A stretch of 7,005 nucleotides of DNA from contig CAYNHL010000160.1 of assembly GCA_964397015.1 (NCBI GenBank), forward strand, positions 1-7,005, written 5' to 3'. The notes under the pieces were generated by a model. The model ran no database searches. It was given only the letters and a program-made list of their open reading frames with translations, and was not told where the DNA came from. The stretch comes from MADRE2 sp964397015. GTDB taxonomy: Bacteria; Desulfobacterota; Desulfobacteria; Desulfobacterales; Desulfobacteraceae. The stretch's first letter is position 1; the number at the start of each line of letters is the position of its first letter. Made by a program: the position numbers and the translations under genes. Positions 1-5,869 of the stretch are shown here, piece after piece.

Positions 1-420
1 TTTTACCAGAAGGGACATGGCTGTTCTCCTGGCGCCGAGGGCATCTCTGCCGCTAAGTTCCATGGGCATTGTAACGTTTTCCAGTACAGTCAAAACAGGG
101 ATGAGATGAAAAAACTGGAATATAAAGCCGATACGATCCCGTCGAAACAGTGTCCGTTCCCGCTCGCCGATGGCGGTAATACAGGTTTCACCGATAAAAA
201 CGTCTCCGGTGGAAGGTTTGTCTATACCGCTGACCAAATTGAGCAGTGTGCTTTTTCCACTGCCGCTTTTTCCTATCAGAACCACGAACTCGCTGCTGCC
301 GAAAGAGGCGCTTACCCTGTCTATCACGGTCCGTGAATGCCTGCCTTCTATGAAGTGTTTGGAGACATTATCCAGCCGTATCGCCGTTTCTGGTCTGTTT
401 TGAAAAGTGATTGTTTCCAT
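1..420 (-). CDS. ABC transporter ATP-binding protein, MacB/LolD/HrtA type (N-terminal part, runs off the window)
   Basis: Read on the minus strand from the ATG at 420-418, the frame stays open for 140 codons to the window edge and gives a clear ABC nucleotide-binding domain. Walker A is GKSGSGKST at residues 50-58. It is followed by GIDKPSTGDVFI and a Q-loop FIFQFFHLIP with Gln102. That Q-loop and the following TVLENVTMPMEL are typical of the MacB/LolD/FtsE-like group, whose ATPases pair with FtsX/MacB-type permeases to export or extract lipoproteins, haem, peptides or drugs at the inner membrane. The signature, Walker B and H-loop would lie beyond the window. A weak Shine-Dalgarno (GAAGA) precedes the start. 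The gene is divergent from the TonB receptor and shares the intergenic region with it, so co-regulation is possible. The substrate cannot be told from this fragment. Confidence 0.93.
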   Translation of the reverse strand, partial: METITFQNRPETAIRLDNVSKHFIEGRHSRTVIDRVSASFGSSEFVVLIGKSGSGKSTLLNLVSGIDKPSTGDVFIGETCITAIGERERTLFRRDRIGFIFQFFHLIPVLTVLENVTMPMELSGRDALGARRTAMSLLVK

Positions 421-510
421 GGGTCTTCAGGTAAGCCATGAAGTAACTTCTTGTCAACAAAAAAATAACTCAAAATAAGGAATCAAGGGGGTCATGTCTG
501 TGTTATGGAT

Positions 511-585
511 ATTATTGGTAATAATTGGTCATACTTTTATTTTTTTATGTTTTAAATAAATTTATATTGACAAATAATTACCAAT
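511..585. promoter_or_regulatory. Operator-like cluster 1: inverted pair of ATTGGTAA octamers
   Basis: ATTGGTAA occurs at 514-521 and its exact reverse complement TTACCAAT at 578-585. A further ATTGGT at 524-529 lies exactly 10 bp, one helical turn, after the first copy. The second arm sits inside the spacer of the promoter at 567-593, where a bound repressor would block polymerase. The cluster lies between the divergent ABC ATPase gene (start at 420) and the candidate RNA. The same octamer pair recurs at 871-921. The regulator is unknown. The motif is not a canonical Fur box, though a metal-responsive regulator is a natural guess from the gene content. Confidence 0.5.
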
Positions 586-593
586 GTTATAGT
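567..593 (+). promoter_or_regulatory. Putative sigma70 promoter for a short intergenic transcript
   Basis: A consensus -35 TTGACA at 567-572 is followed after 15 nt by a -10-like TATAGT at 588-593. The 15-nt spacer is short, but the promoter upstream of the receptor gene has the same spacing and an identical ATTGACAAATAA core, which supports both. Transcription would start near position 600 and meet the hairpin terminator at 727-770. No convincing gene lies between. Confidence 0.5.
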
Positions 594-599
594 TCATCC

Positions 600-770
600 A
601 TATTGACAATGGCGCAAACCGGAATGAAACACGGTTGAAACCCATGATCAAGCAGCTCCAACATGGATAATGAAGGAATTTGTTGTTGACCCAAACAAAC
701 CCCATCTCCTTGGCAAGCATTATCCAGCAGCCTGTTCTGTCCTGACCCCTCAGAACAGGCTGCACTTTTT
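600..770 (+). ncRNA. Candidate small RNA of about 170 nt (or terminated leader)
   Basis: This interval lies between a promoter-like element (567-593) and a strong intrinsic terminator (727-770). It holds only very short frames on the plus strand (for example 9 codons from 609, 42 codons from 670). The candidate RNA has a small upstream stem (TTTGTT/AACAAA around 680-700), then a pyrimidine-rich stretch CCCATCTCCTT at 701-711 that is complementary to Shine-Dalgarno-like sequence, then the terminator. That layout recalls trans-acting small RNAs such as iron-repressed RyhB, and the promoter carries the same octamer found upstream of the receptor gene. The function is inference. The 5' end is estimated from the -10 and no known RNA family was recognised. 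It could instead be a terminated leader or the remnant of a lost gene. Confidence 0.4.
727..770 (+). terminator. Intrinsic terminator, perfect 13-bp stem
   Basis: The arms GCAGCCTGTTCTG (727-739) and CAGAACAGGCTGC (751-763) pair perfectly over 13 bp around an 11-nt loop and are followed by ACTTTTT (764-770). The T-tract is present only for plus-strand transcription. No gene ends here, so it must end a short intergenic transcript or the remnant of one. It lies 263 nt before the receptor start codon and upstream of the receptor's likely promoter. Confidence 0.8.
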
Positions 771-862
771 CATCTCCGGGCATATCCGCACCCCGTAAAT
801 GACCTGATCTTTCAGCAACAGCTTTACAATCCATTCTCTTTTTCCTGATGACAACCACTTCT

Positions 863-921
863 TAGTAATAATTGGTAATTTTTAGTAAATATTTTTATCA
901 AATTGATAATATTTTACCAAT
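863..921. promoter_or_regulatory. Operator-like cluster 2: second inverted ATTGGTAA pair upstream of the receptor promoter
   Basis: ATTGGTAA at 871-878 and its exact reverse complement TTACCAAT at 914-921 form an inverted pair with centres about 43 bp apart, close to four helical turns. Between them lies a separate palindrome at 895-909. The cluster ends 26 bp before the TTGACA at 947, so it could hold an activator or a repressor site for the receptor gene. The same octamers flank the promoter at 567. Confidence 0.5.
895..909. promoter_or_regulatory. 15-bp palindrome TTATCAAATTGATAA
   Basis: Two 7-bp arms, TTATCAA and TTGATAA, surround a single central A. The 7-1-7 geometry and AT content recall Fur-family operators, but the arms are in the opposite order to the classical TGATAAT-N-ATTATCA, so no Fur assignment is made. 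It is nested between the two octamers of cluster 2 and about 40 bp upstream of the receptor promoter. Confidence 0.35.
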
Positions 922-946
922 ATAGATTAAAAATGACGAATATGCA

Positions 947-973
947 TTGACAAATAACCACAATATATTTAAT
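947..973 (+). promoter_or_regulatory. Putative promoter of the TonB-dependent receptor gene
   Basis: TTGACA at 947-952 is followed after 15 nt by TTTAAT at 968-973 (five of six matches to TATAAT). The 12-mer ATTGACAAATAA at 946-957 is identical to the one at 566-577 in the upstream promoter, and the -35/-10 spacing is the same. Transcription would begin near 980, leaving a leader of about 50 nt before the ATG at 1033. Confidence 0.5.
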
Positions 974-1032
974 TAAGCTCATTATTCACAGGCAGGGTTG
1001 CATTTTTGATATTTATTTTACGGAGAGAAGCA

Positions 1033-3048
1033 ATGAATAAGCTTTGGAATTTTTTAACGGCTCTTTTTATCCTCATTTATTTTACCGGTCATGTTTTTGC
1101 TCAGGATCAACAGGAAGAAAGTGAAGTTTTTGATCTCGGCGACGTACTGATCATGGAAAAAGGAGATGAAATAAACACCATCACCAGCACCAACACGGTT
1201 TCCAGTTATGACATCGAAGTACAGGGCTTCCATACAACCGCGGAAGTCCTTGAATCAGTGCCGGGCATAGATGTCCAGACCGGCGGAAAAGGACAGGCCA
1301 CTTTGAAACTGCGTGGATTTGATCAAAGAGATGTCAAGGTCCTGATCGACGGTGTTCCCGCTCATGAGTCCTATTTCGGTTCCCTGGACCTCGACCAGAT
1401 CCCCGCCGATTCAATTGCAAAGATAAAAATCATCAAAGGGGCATCTTCTGTTCTCTACGGCCCGAATACAATGGGCGGAGTCATCAACATCATCACCAAA
1501 AAAGGGGGGGAGAAACCTCACACCAGCTTCACCACCTCTTTTGGCCAAAACAATACCCAGAATTATATTTTCAACCATGGCGCTACAAGAGATAAAGTCA
1601 ATTACTGGGTCACGGCGAGTCACAGAACTACAGACGGCTTTGACCTCTCCGGTGACTTCGATCCCAACAATCCAAGAACGGGAATTGGGACAGAATTCAA
1701 TGAAGATGGCGGGATAAGGGATTTAAGTCATTTTACAAAAAATACCCTGAATGCCAAAATCGGTTATGAACATGATGACAATTCAAAGATCTATCTTGCC
1801 TTTGATTATCATGAAAACGAGAAGGGCTGCCCCACCGAATTTTTCCGCTACTGGGAATTTGTGGACTGGAGCCAGTGGCATATGAGTCTTGCAGGAGAGC
1901 ATGACCTGACAGATATCGTGTCCATGAAGGCCAGGCTCTATTATGTCGACCATACGGATTCGCTCGAAGATGTCAGCTGGGATGCCGATCATACCACCAG
2001 GAGAAAGTGGTTTGAAAAAAGCTCTTATGATGATTTTACCCTTGGTGGTGAATTGCAGACTTATCTTGATTTTGGGGATATCAGCCTCGTAAAGATGGGT
2101 GTCAGCTACATGAAAGACAACCACAAACAAAAAGATTTTTACGATGCCGATACCATGTGGGCGACCACACTGGGCTGGCAGCCTGAAGAAGAATATGAAA
2201 CCGATATCTACTCCTTCGGTATTGAAGATGAAATACGGCTGCTGAAAAAACTGACTTTCAGTGCCGGGATAAGCTACGATGTCCAGGATCCGGTGGAGGC
2301 TTTTGGGGGAACGGACCGGGAAAAAACATCCACATGGAATCCCCAGGCCGGGTTATCTTATGACATTGCCGAAGACTTCAACCTCTATGCCTCGATAGGC
2401 AAGAAAACCAGGTTTCCGCAGATGCAGGAGCTCTACAGCAATCTGGCCGGCGGAAATGCCGACCTGGAAGCTCAGCAGACCATTGCCTATGAAATTGGCG
2501 CAAGCAAACGGTTCACAAATTCTTTGGATTTTTCCATCGCCGCCTTTTTCAATGATATCGAAAAACGAATTATCCGTGAACGTATCGCTGGACAATGGCA
2601 GTACATGAACAAGGGAGAAAGTGAAATAAAAGGGATCGAAGCACAACTGGATTACACCACTCCCTGGAATCTTGAACTGGGCCTGGGATATGCATACACG
2701 TCTGCCCAGGACCAGGATGACAGTGCAAGCCCTGCAATGGATTCGGAATATATACCTGAGCATAAATTAACTTTTGACGCCGTTTATATGTTTGATTTCG
2801 GGTTGACCGCCTCTTTTCAGGCCGCCTACACCGGCGAGCAGATCGAGTATGATGACAACGGAGATGCCGTAGCCCTGAGCGACTTCTGGTTATGCAATGC
2901 CAGATTGAGCCAGGCTGTTTCCTTTTCAGAAAAAATATCCGCGGATTTTTTTATTGAAGCCAAAAACATATTTGATAAGGATTATGAAGAAGGAAACGGG
3001 CCCAATCCCGGAAGGAGTCTGCTGGCAGGGATGAAAATCAGCTTTTAG
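1033..3048 (+). CDS. TonB-dependent outer-membrane receptor (metal chelate, siderophore or corrinoid uptake)
   Basis: This 671-residue protein has the full architecture of a TonB-dependent transporter. A signal peptide covers residues 1-23 (MNKLWNF start, hydrophobic core, cleavage after HVFA). A TonB-box-like LGDVLIM follows at about 35-41. The plug domain spans roughly 55-157, with LESVPGIDV, LRGFDQRDVKVLIDGVP and SSVLYGPNTMGGVINIITKK. The remainder, about 160-671, is a 22-strand-type barrel with alternating aromatic strands and terminal phenylalanine (MKISF). The frame opens at a TTG at 1006, but ATG 1033 is preferred because GGAGAG sits just upstream and the signal peptide begins there. 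The length is normal for the family. Plug and barrel move a metal complex across the outer membrane using TonB-ExbBD energy, and the ABC importer genes downstream fit an inner-membrane continuation. The ligand cannot be decided: siderophore, haem or cobalamin are all possible. Confidence 0.95.
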   Translation: MNKLWNFLTALFILIYFTGHVFAQDQQEESEVFDLGDVLIMEKGDEINTITSTNTVSSYDIEVQGFHTTAEVLESVPGIDVQTGGKGQATLKLRGFDQRDVKVLIDGVPAHESYFGSLDLDQIPADSIAKIKIIKGASSVLYGPNTMGGVINIITKKGGEKPHTSFTTSFGQNNTQNYIFNHGATRDKVNYWVTASHRTTDGFDLSGDFDPNNPRTGIGTEFNEDGGIRDLSHFTKNTLNAKIGYEHDDNSKIYLAFDYHENEKGCPTEFFRYWEFVDWSQWHMSLAGEHDLTDIVSMKARLYYVDHTDSLEDVSWDADHTTRRKWFEKSSYDDFTLGGELQTYLDFGDISLVKMGVSYMKDNHKQKDFYDADTMWATTLGWQPEEEYETDIYSFGIEDEIRLLKKLTFSAGISYDVQDPVEAFGGTDREKTSTWNPQAGLSYDIAEDFNLYASIGKKTRFPQMQELYSNLAGGNADLEAQQTIAYEIGASKRFTNSLDFSIAAFFNDIEKRIIRERIAGQWQYMNKGESEIKGIEAQLDYTTPWNLELGLGYAYTSAQDQDDSASPAMDSEYIPEHKLTFDAVYMFDFGLTASFQAAYTGEQIEYDDNGDAVALSDFWLCNARLSQAVSFSEKISADFFIEAKNIFDKDYEEGNGPNPGRSLLAGMKISF

Positions 3049-3062
3049 TCATAAAAAACCCG

Positions 3063-3104
3063 GAACGGCAGAGGCGGGACATACCTGCCCTGCCGTTCTA
3101 TTTT
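3063..3104 (+). terminator. Terminator-like hairpin after the receptor gene
   Basis: GAACGGCAG (3063-3071) pairs perfectly with CTGCCGTTC (3090-3098). An inner stem GGCGGG/CCTGCC (one G-T pair) continues it, leaving a small ACATA loop, and TATTTT follows. It starts 15 nt after the receptor stop codon, so it may end or attenuate transcription there or stabilise the receptor mRNA. The downstream ABC genes show no obvious promoter of their own in the 90-nt gap, so partial read-through is likely. Confidence 0.7.
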
Positions 3105-3138
3105 AAAGGCATGAGTCAATGACTGTAAAAAGAGTTTT

Positions 3139-4077
3139 ATGGGCGGCCCTACCGGACAAATCGCATTTATCCTGGGCGTCCAGGAAAAGCTTTGCGCCGT
3201 GACCAACACCCTGAAAATGTCCGCCCTGGTCCGTGAGATGTATCCGAAAATCAAGGATCTTCCAGGACCCCGGACCACATCCGGCAGCATTAATATTGAA
3301 GAATTGATCCGTTCGAATCCGGATATTGCCATAGCCGGAGATATAGATGGCGGCATTGTCCTGGAAAAAACACGTATTCCGGTTGCATTTCTCGAAGACA
3401 GCATGGGAGAAGGCCTGGTGGATATCAAACGTGAAATTCGGTTTTACGGGGACATACTCGATGCCCGGGAAAGGGCTGAAAAATATATTCAATTTCTGGA
3501 CAAACTTACACTTGTGGTCAAGGAAAGAACCAAGGATATCCCCGATGAGTTAAAGAAAAAAATCTTTCAGGGATATAACCCCAATCACCTGGTGACCCTG
3601 GGCGGCGACACCTTCATGCAGGAGCACATAACACTGGCAGGATGCCTGAATGTAGCAGAAAGCGTCACTACCATCGGCAAGCAGACTGGTCTTCATTCCG
3701 GCCTCGGAGAAGTATCCATGGAGCAGGTCCTGGACTGGAACCCGGATATCCTGATAATCAATCACGGCCCGATGGAAGACCTGTATAAAAATCCTCAATG
3801 GAAAGAGATCAAGGCGGTCCGGAACCGCCAGGTCTATTTTCAGCCCGCCGGGGTATTCATTTTCAATCGCCCTACAGCGGAATCAGCCGCTATTTTCCCT
3901 CTGTGGCTGGCCAGCACCGCCTATCCGGAACGGTTTAAAGATGTCTGTGTCCCATGCCTGGTAAAGGAATTTTATAAAACAGTCTTTGATTTTGACCTGA
4001 ATGACGACCAGGTGCACAACATTCTGTCAGGGGTCTATGAATTAAAAATGATGAAAGGAATCAGTCATAAAAAATAA
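3139..4077 (+). CDS. Periplasmic substrate-binding protein, FecB/BtuF-like, N-terminally truncated (probable pseudogene)
   Basis: The 312 residues match the Peripla_BP_2 fold of iron/cobalamin importers: GGPTGQIAFILGVQEKL at the start, NIEELIRSNPDIAIAG at about 54-69, a long central helix, SMEQVLDWNPDILIINHG and a C-terminal lobe ending in helices. What is missing is the beginning. There is no signal peptide or lipobox, and no GRxVxIP strand as seen in the second binding protein at 5869. The frame is closed by TGA at 3112-3114, so no upstream extension exists. An ATG at 3119 opens another frame reading MTVKRV, and one additional base in the T-run 3135-3138 would join it to FMGGPTGQ, suggesting a frameshift as well as loss of the export region. 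As it stands the product would stay in the cytoplasm. The gene overlaps or abuts the permease downstream. Family assignment is firm; functionality is doubtful. Confidence 0.85.
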   Translation: MGGPTGQIAFILGVQEKLCAVTNTLKMSALVREMYPKIKDLPGPRTTSGSINIEELIRSNPDIAIAGDIDGGIVLEKTRIPVAFLEDSMGEGLVDIKREIRFYGDILDARERAEKYIQFLDKLTLVVKERTKDIPDELKKKIFQGYNPNHLVTLGGDTFMQEHITLAGCLNVAESVTTIGKQTGLHSGLGEVSMEQVLDWNPDILIINHGPMEDLYKNPQWKEIKAVRNRQVYFQPAGVFIFNRPTAESAAIFPLWLASTAYPERFKDVCVPCLVKEFYKTVFDFDLNDDQVHNILSGVYELKMMKGISHKK

Positions 4078-4153
4078 ATCGCATTATGTCTCAGACAGAT
4101 CCAACCGGTTCTCACCTGAAGCCTGGATCCGGATTTCTATTTTAATCCTGGTA

Positions 4154-4954
4154 ATGGTGGTCTTTTTTTCACTGAGCCAGGGCAGGGTCAACATTCCCTT
4201 TGTCCAGACGATGAAAATTCTTTTTTCAGCAATCTTACCCATGGATCCCGACTGGTCAACGACCACCTGTTCCGTAATCCTCGATGTTAGACTGCCCCGG
4301 ATTCTGGCCGGTATTTTTGTCGGGGCGGCACTTTCCATTTCCGGAGCATCTTTCCAGGGCGTATTCCAGAACCCGCTGGTCAGCCCCCATATCCTGGGAG
4401 TGGCATCCGGTGCCGGTTTTGGAGCGGCGCTGGCCATTCTGCTGTTTGACAATATCTGGATAATCCACCTGGTTTCCTTCTTGTTCGGCCTGATCTCGGT
4501 AGGCCTGACATATACCCTGTCACGGGTATACAAGATTACCCCTATTCTCATGCTGGTACTGTCAGGTATTGTCGTGGGGTCTTTGTTTTCAGCCTTGACC
4601 TCGTTTTTAAAATACATCGCCGATCCCATGAATAAAATGCCGGCCATCGTATTCTGGCTTTTGGGATCACTGAATCATGTATCTTTCAAAAACATTCTCA
4701 TTACCGCTCCAGTTTTCATGATCTGCATCACCATCCTGCTTTTGGTCCGCTGGCGCATAAACCTTCTGGCCATGGGTGAAGAGGATGCAAAGGCCCTGGG
4801 TGTCAATACCGAGGTATTAAAAGCCCTTATCATCGTCAGCGCCACCATTGCAAGAACCGCCCTGGCCACCGAAATTCCCATTGGAATACTGACGGCCATC
4901 TTCGGAGCGCCCGTGTTTGCATTCCTGCTCAGAAAGAGCCAGAAAAGAGCATAA
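4154..4954 (+). CDS. FecCD/BtuC-family permease with internal deletion and lost start (probable pseudogene)
   Basis: The protein is a recognisable FecCD inner-membrane permease: RLPRILAGIFVGAALSISGASFQG at about 47-69, NPLVSPHILGVASGAGFG, the LSGIVVGS helix, FWLLGSL and the coupling segment MGEEDAKALGV at 207-217. Two defects are visible. First, residues ...VSATI run directly into ARTALATEIPIGILTAIFGAP at residue 232/233 (nt about 4847-4852). The family normally has some 55-60 residues there, including the GLVxPHxxR motif and about two membrane helices. Second, ATG 4154 falls inside the first membrane helix. The frame extends upstream to 4055, but its only well-placed initiator, behind AAGGA at 4056-4060, is a non-standard ATA at 4067. 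From ATG 4154 the product is 266 residues against the usual 330-350. It lies 4 nt before the ATPase gene. Pore function is doubtful. Confidence 0.85.
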   Translation: MVVFFSLSQGRVNIPFVQTMKILFSAILPMDPDWSTTTCSVILDVRLPRILAGIFVGAALSISGASFQGVFQNPLVSPHILGVASGAGFGAALAILLFDNIWIIHLVSFLFGLISVGLTYTLSRVYKITPILMLVLSGIVVGSLFSALTSFLKYIADPMNKMPAIVFWLLGSLNHVSFKNILITAPVFMICITILLLVRWRINLLAMGEEDAKALGVNTEVLKALIIVSATIARTALATEIPIGILTAIFGAPVFAFLLRKSQKRA

Positions 4955-4957
4955 CCC

Positions 4958-5761
4958 ATGACCGGATGCGTGGAAATATCCCGCCTTTCCTTCGGGTATA
5001 CGGAACAGGCCGAAGATCGCATCTTAACGGACATAAATATTTCCCTGGAGTCCGGCGAAGTTTTCTGCCTGCTGGGACCCAACGGATCAGGCAAATCCAC
5101 ATTGCTCAAGTGTATCATCAATCTGCTGAAACCGGCCTTTGGCAGTGTACTGATCGATGGGGAGGATATATCTCTTATGGGCTCCCGTAAAATTGCCAGG
5201 AAAACAGGCTTTGTCCCACAGAGCCTGGTGTCGGCATTTCCTTTTACGGCAGAGGAAATCGTAATCATGGGGAGGGCTTCACAGATCGGCATGATCTCAT
5301 CTCCATCAAAAACAGACCGGGACAAGGCAATGACCTCCATGGAAAAAATCGGCATTGTTCACCTGGCTAAAAAGATCTGCAACAGGCTTTCAGGCGGAGA
5401 ATGGCAGATGGTACTGATTGCCAGAGCCCTGGCACAGTCCCCGGGAGTTCTTTTACTGGATGAACCCACCTCCCACCTCGATATGGGCAACCAGATAAAA
5501 ATCCTGGAAGTGGTGAAAAGCCTTTCAGAAGAAGGAATCACCATTATCATGGCATCCCATTTTCCGGATCATGCCTTTTTAAGTGCCGGCAAGGTCGGTA
5601 TCCTTAAAGAAGGCGGCCTGGCGGTCCTGGGCAAACCCGGTGACGTGCTGTCCGAAGAGGTGCTCCAAGCTACATATGGCATTCAAATCAGGGTGATCCA
5701 GGTTCTCGAAGGAATCAACAGGAAGATCTGTGTACCGGTTTTAAAACCGGCAATCGTATAA
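4958..5761 (+). CDS. ABC importer ATP-binding protein, FecE/FepC/BtuD type
   Basis: This complete 267-residue ATPase carries all the family motifs: Walker A GPNGSGKST at 40-48, Q-loop Gln88 in GFVPQSL, signature LSGGEWQ at 144-150, Walker B VLLLDEP at 164-170 with Asp168/Glu169, D-loop HLD at 173-175 and H-loop His201 in MASHFPDHAF. A tryptophan after LSGGE, instead of arginine, is also found in BtuD. It would power uptake of a metal chelate through a FecCD permease at the inner membrane. It starts 3 nt after the permease stop behind a weak AAAAGAG Shine-Dalgarno, so it is probably translated with it. Unlike the two genes before it, nothing is missing, so it may be retained to serve the second permease beginning at 6894. 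The substrate is not determinable. Confidence 0.95.
   Translation: MTGCVEISRLSFGYTEQAEDRILTDINISLESGEVFCLLGPNGSGKSTLLKCIINLLKPAFGSVLIDGEDISLMGSRKIARKTGFVPQSLVSAFPFTAEEIVIMGRASQIGMISSPSKTDRDKAMTSMEKIGIVHLAKKICNRLSGGEWQMVLIARALAQSPGVLLLDEPTSHLDMGNQIKILEVVKSLSEEGITIIMASHFPDHAFLSAGKVGILKEGGLAVLGKPGDVLSEEVLQATYGIQIRVIQVLEGINRKICVPVLKPAIV
5735..5750. repeat. Perfect 16-bp palindrome near the ATPase gene end
   Basis: CCGGTTTTAAAACCGG is self-complementary over all 16 bases. It lies inside the last codons of the ATPase gene (encoding PVLKP), 11 nt before the stop codon. It could fold as a 6-bp stem with a TTAA loop. AAAACCGG recurs at 5835-5842. No T-tract follows, so it is not a clear terminator. 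Confidence 0.4.
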
Positions 5762-5782
5762 AAAAACAAAAACAGGTGACAT

Positions 5783-5869
5783 ATGGAACAACTCACAAAC
5801 TGGTCCCAACTATGAAAAGAACTGCCAAAAATCCAAAACCGGTCCGCCCTGGTTTACTGGGAGGTATGA
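5783..5869 (+). other. Tiny interrupted reading frame between ATPase and lipoprotein: leader peptide or gene remnant
   Basis: An ATG at 5783 sits 3 nt behind AGGTGA (5774-5779) and reads MEQLTNWSQL before a TGA at 5813-5815. That stop overlaps (ATGA) an ATG at 5812 in the frame of the downstream lipoprotein, an arrangement typical of translational coupling. If the TGA were TGG the frame would continue as WKELPKIQNRSALVYW to a second TGA at 5867-5869. The combined N-terminus faintly resembles, from memory only, small SAM-dependent methyltransferases sometimes found beside such importers. It may be a decayed gene start or a short coupling peptide; neither is proven. Confidence 0.3.

Noticed and set aside
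106..403. Two plus-strand frames of about 76 codons
   Set aside because: They lie opposite the clear ABC ATPase on the minus strand (Walker A GKSGSGKST) and have no family resemblance.
562..858. 98-codon minus-strand frame in the intergenic region, with a possible internal start behind AGGAAAAAGAGA (MDCKAVAERS...)
   Set aside because: No recognisable family, composition changes halfway, and its end runs through the promoter and operator elements at 567-585. It overlaps the plus-strand terminator. Kept out as a probable chance frame, though the ribosome-site match is decent.
895..921. Classical Fur box upstream of the receptor
   Set aside because: The palindrome TTATCAA-A-TTGATAA has the arms in the reverse order to the Fur consensus, and TGATAATATTTTA is only a partial match. 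The control could still be iron-related but cannot be assigned.
600..1005. Cobalamin riboswitch upstream of a possible BtuB-like receptor
   Set aside because: No B12-box (GCCACTG-like) sequence was found in the leader, and the likely receptor leader is only about 50 nt long.
1006..1032. Upstream TTG start for the receptor (9 additional residues)
   Set aside because: It has no ribosome site and would put charged residues MIFILRREA before a normal signal peptide. ATG 1033 has GGAGAG in the right place.
4084..4647. 187-codon minus-strand frame opposite the first permease
   Set aside because: Antisense shadow of a recognisable FecCD coding sequence, with low-complexity hydrophilic content and no motif.
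4675..5355. 226-codon minus-strand frame across the permease/ATPase junction
   Set aside because: It is antisense to two clearly recognised genes and shows no domain. Long antisense frames are common opposite GC-richer coding DNA.
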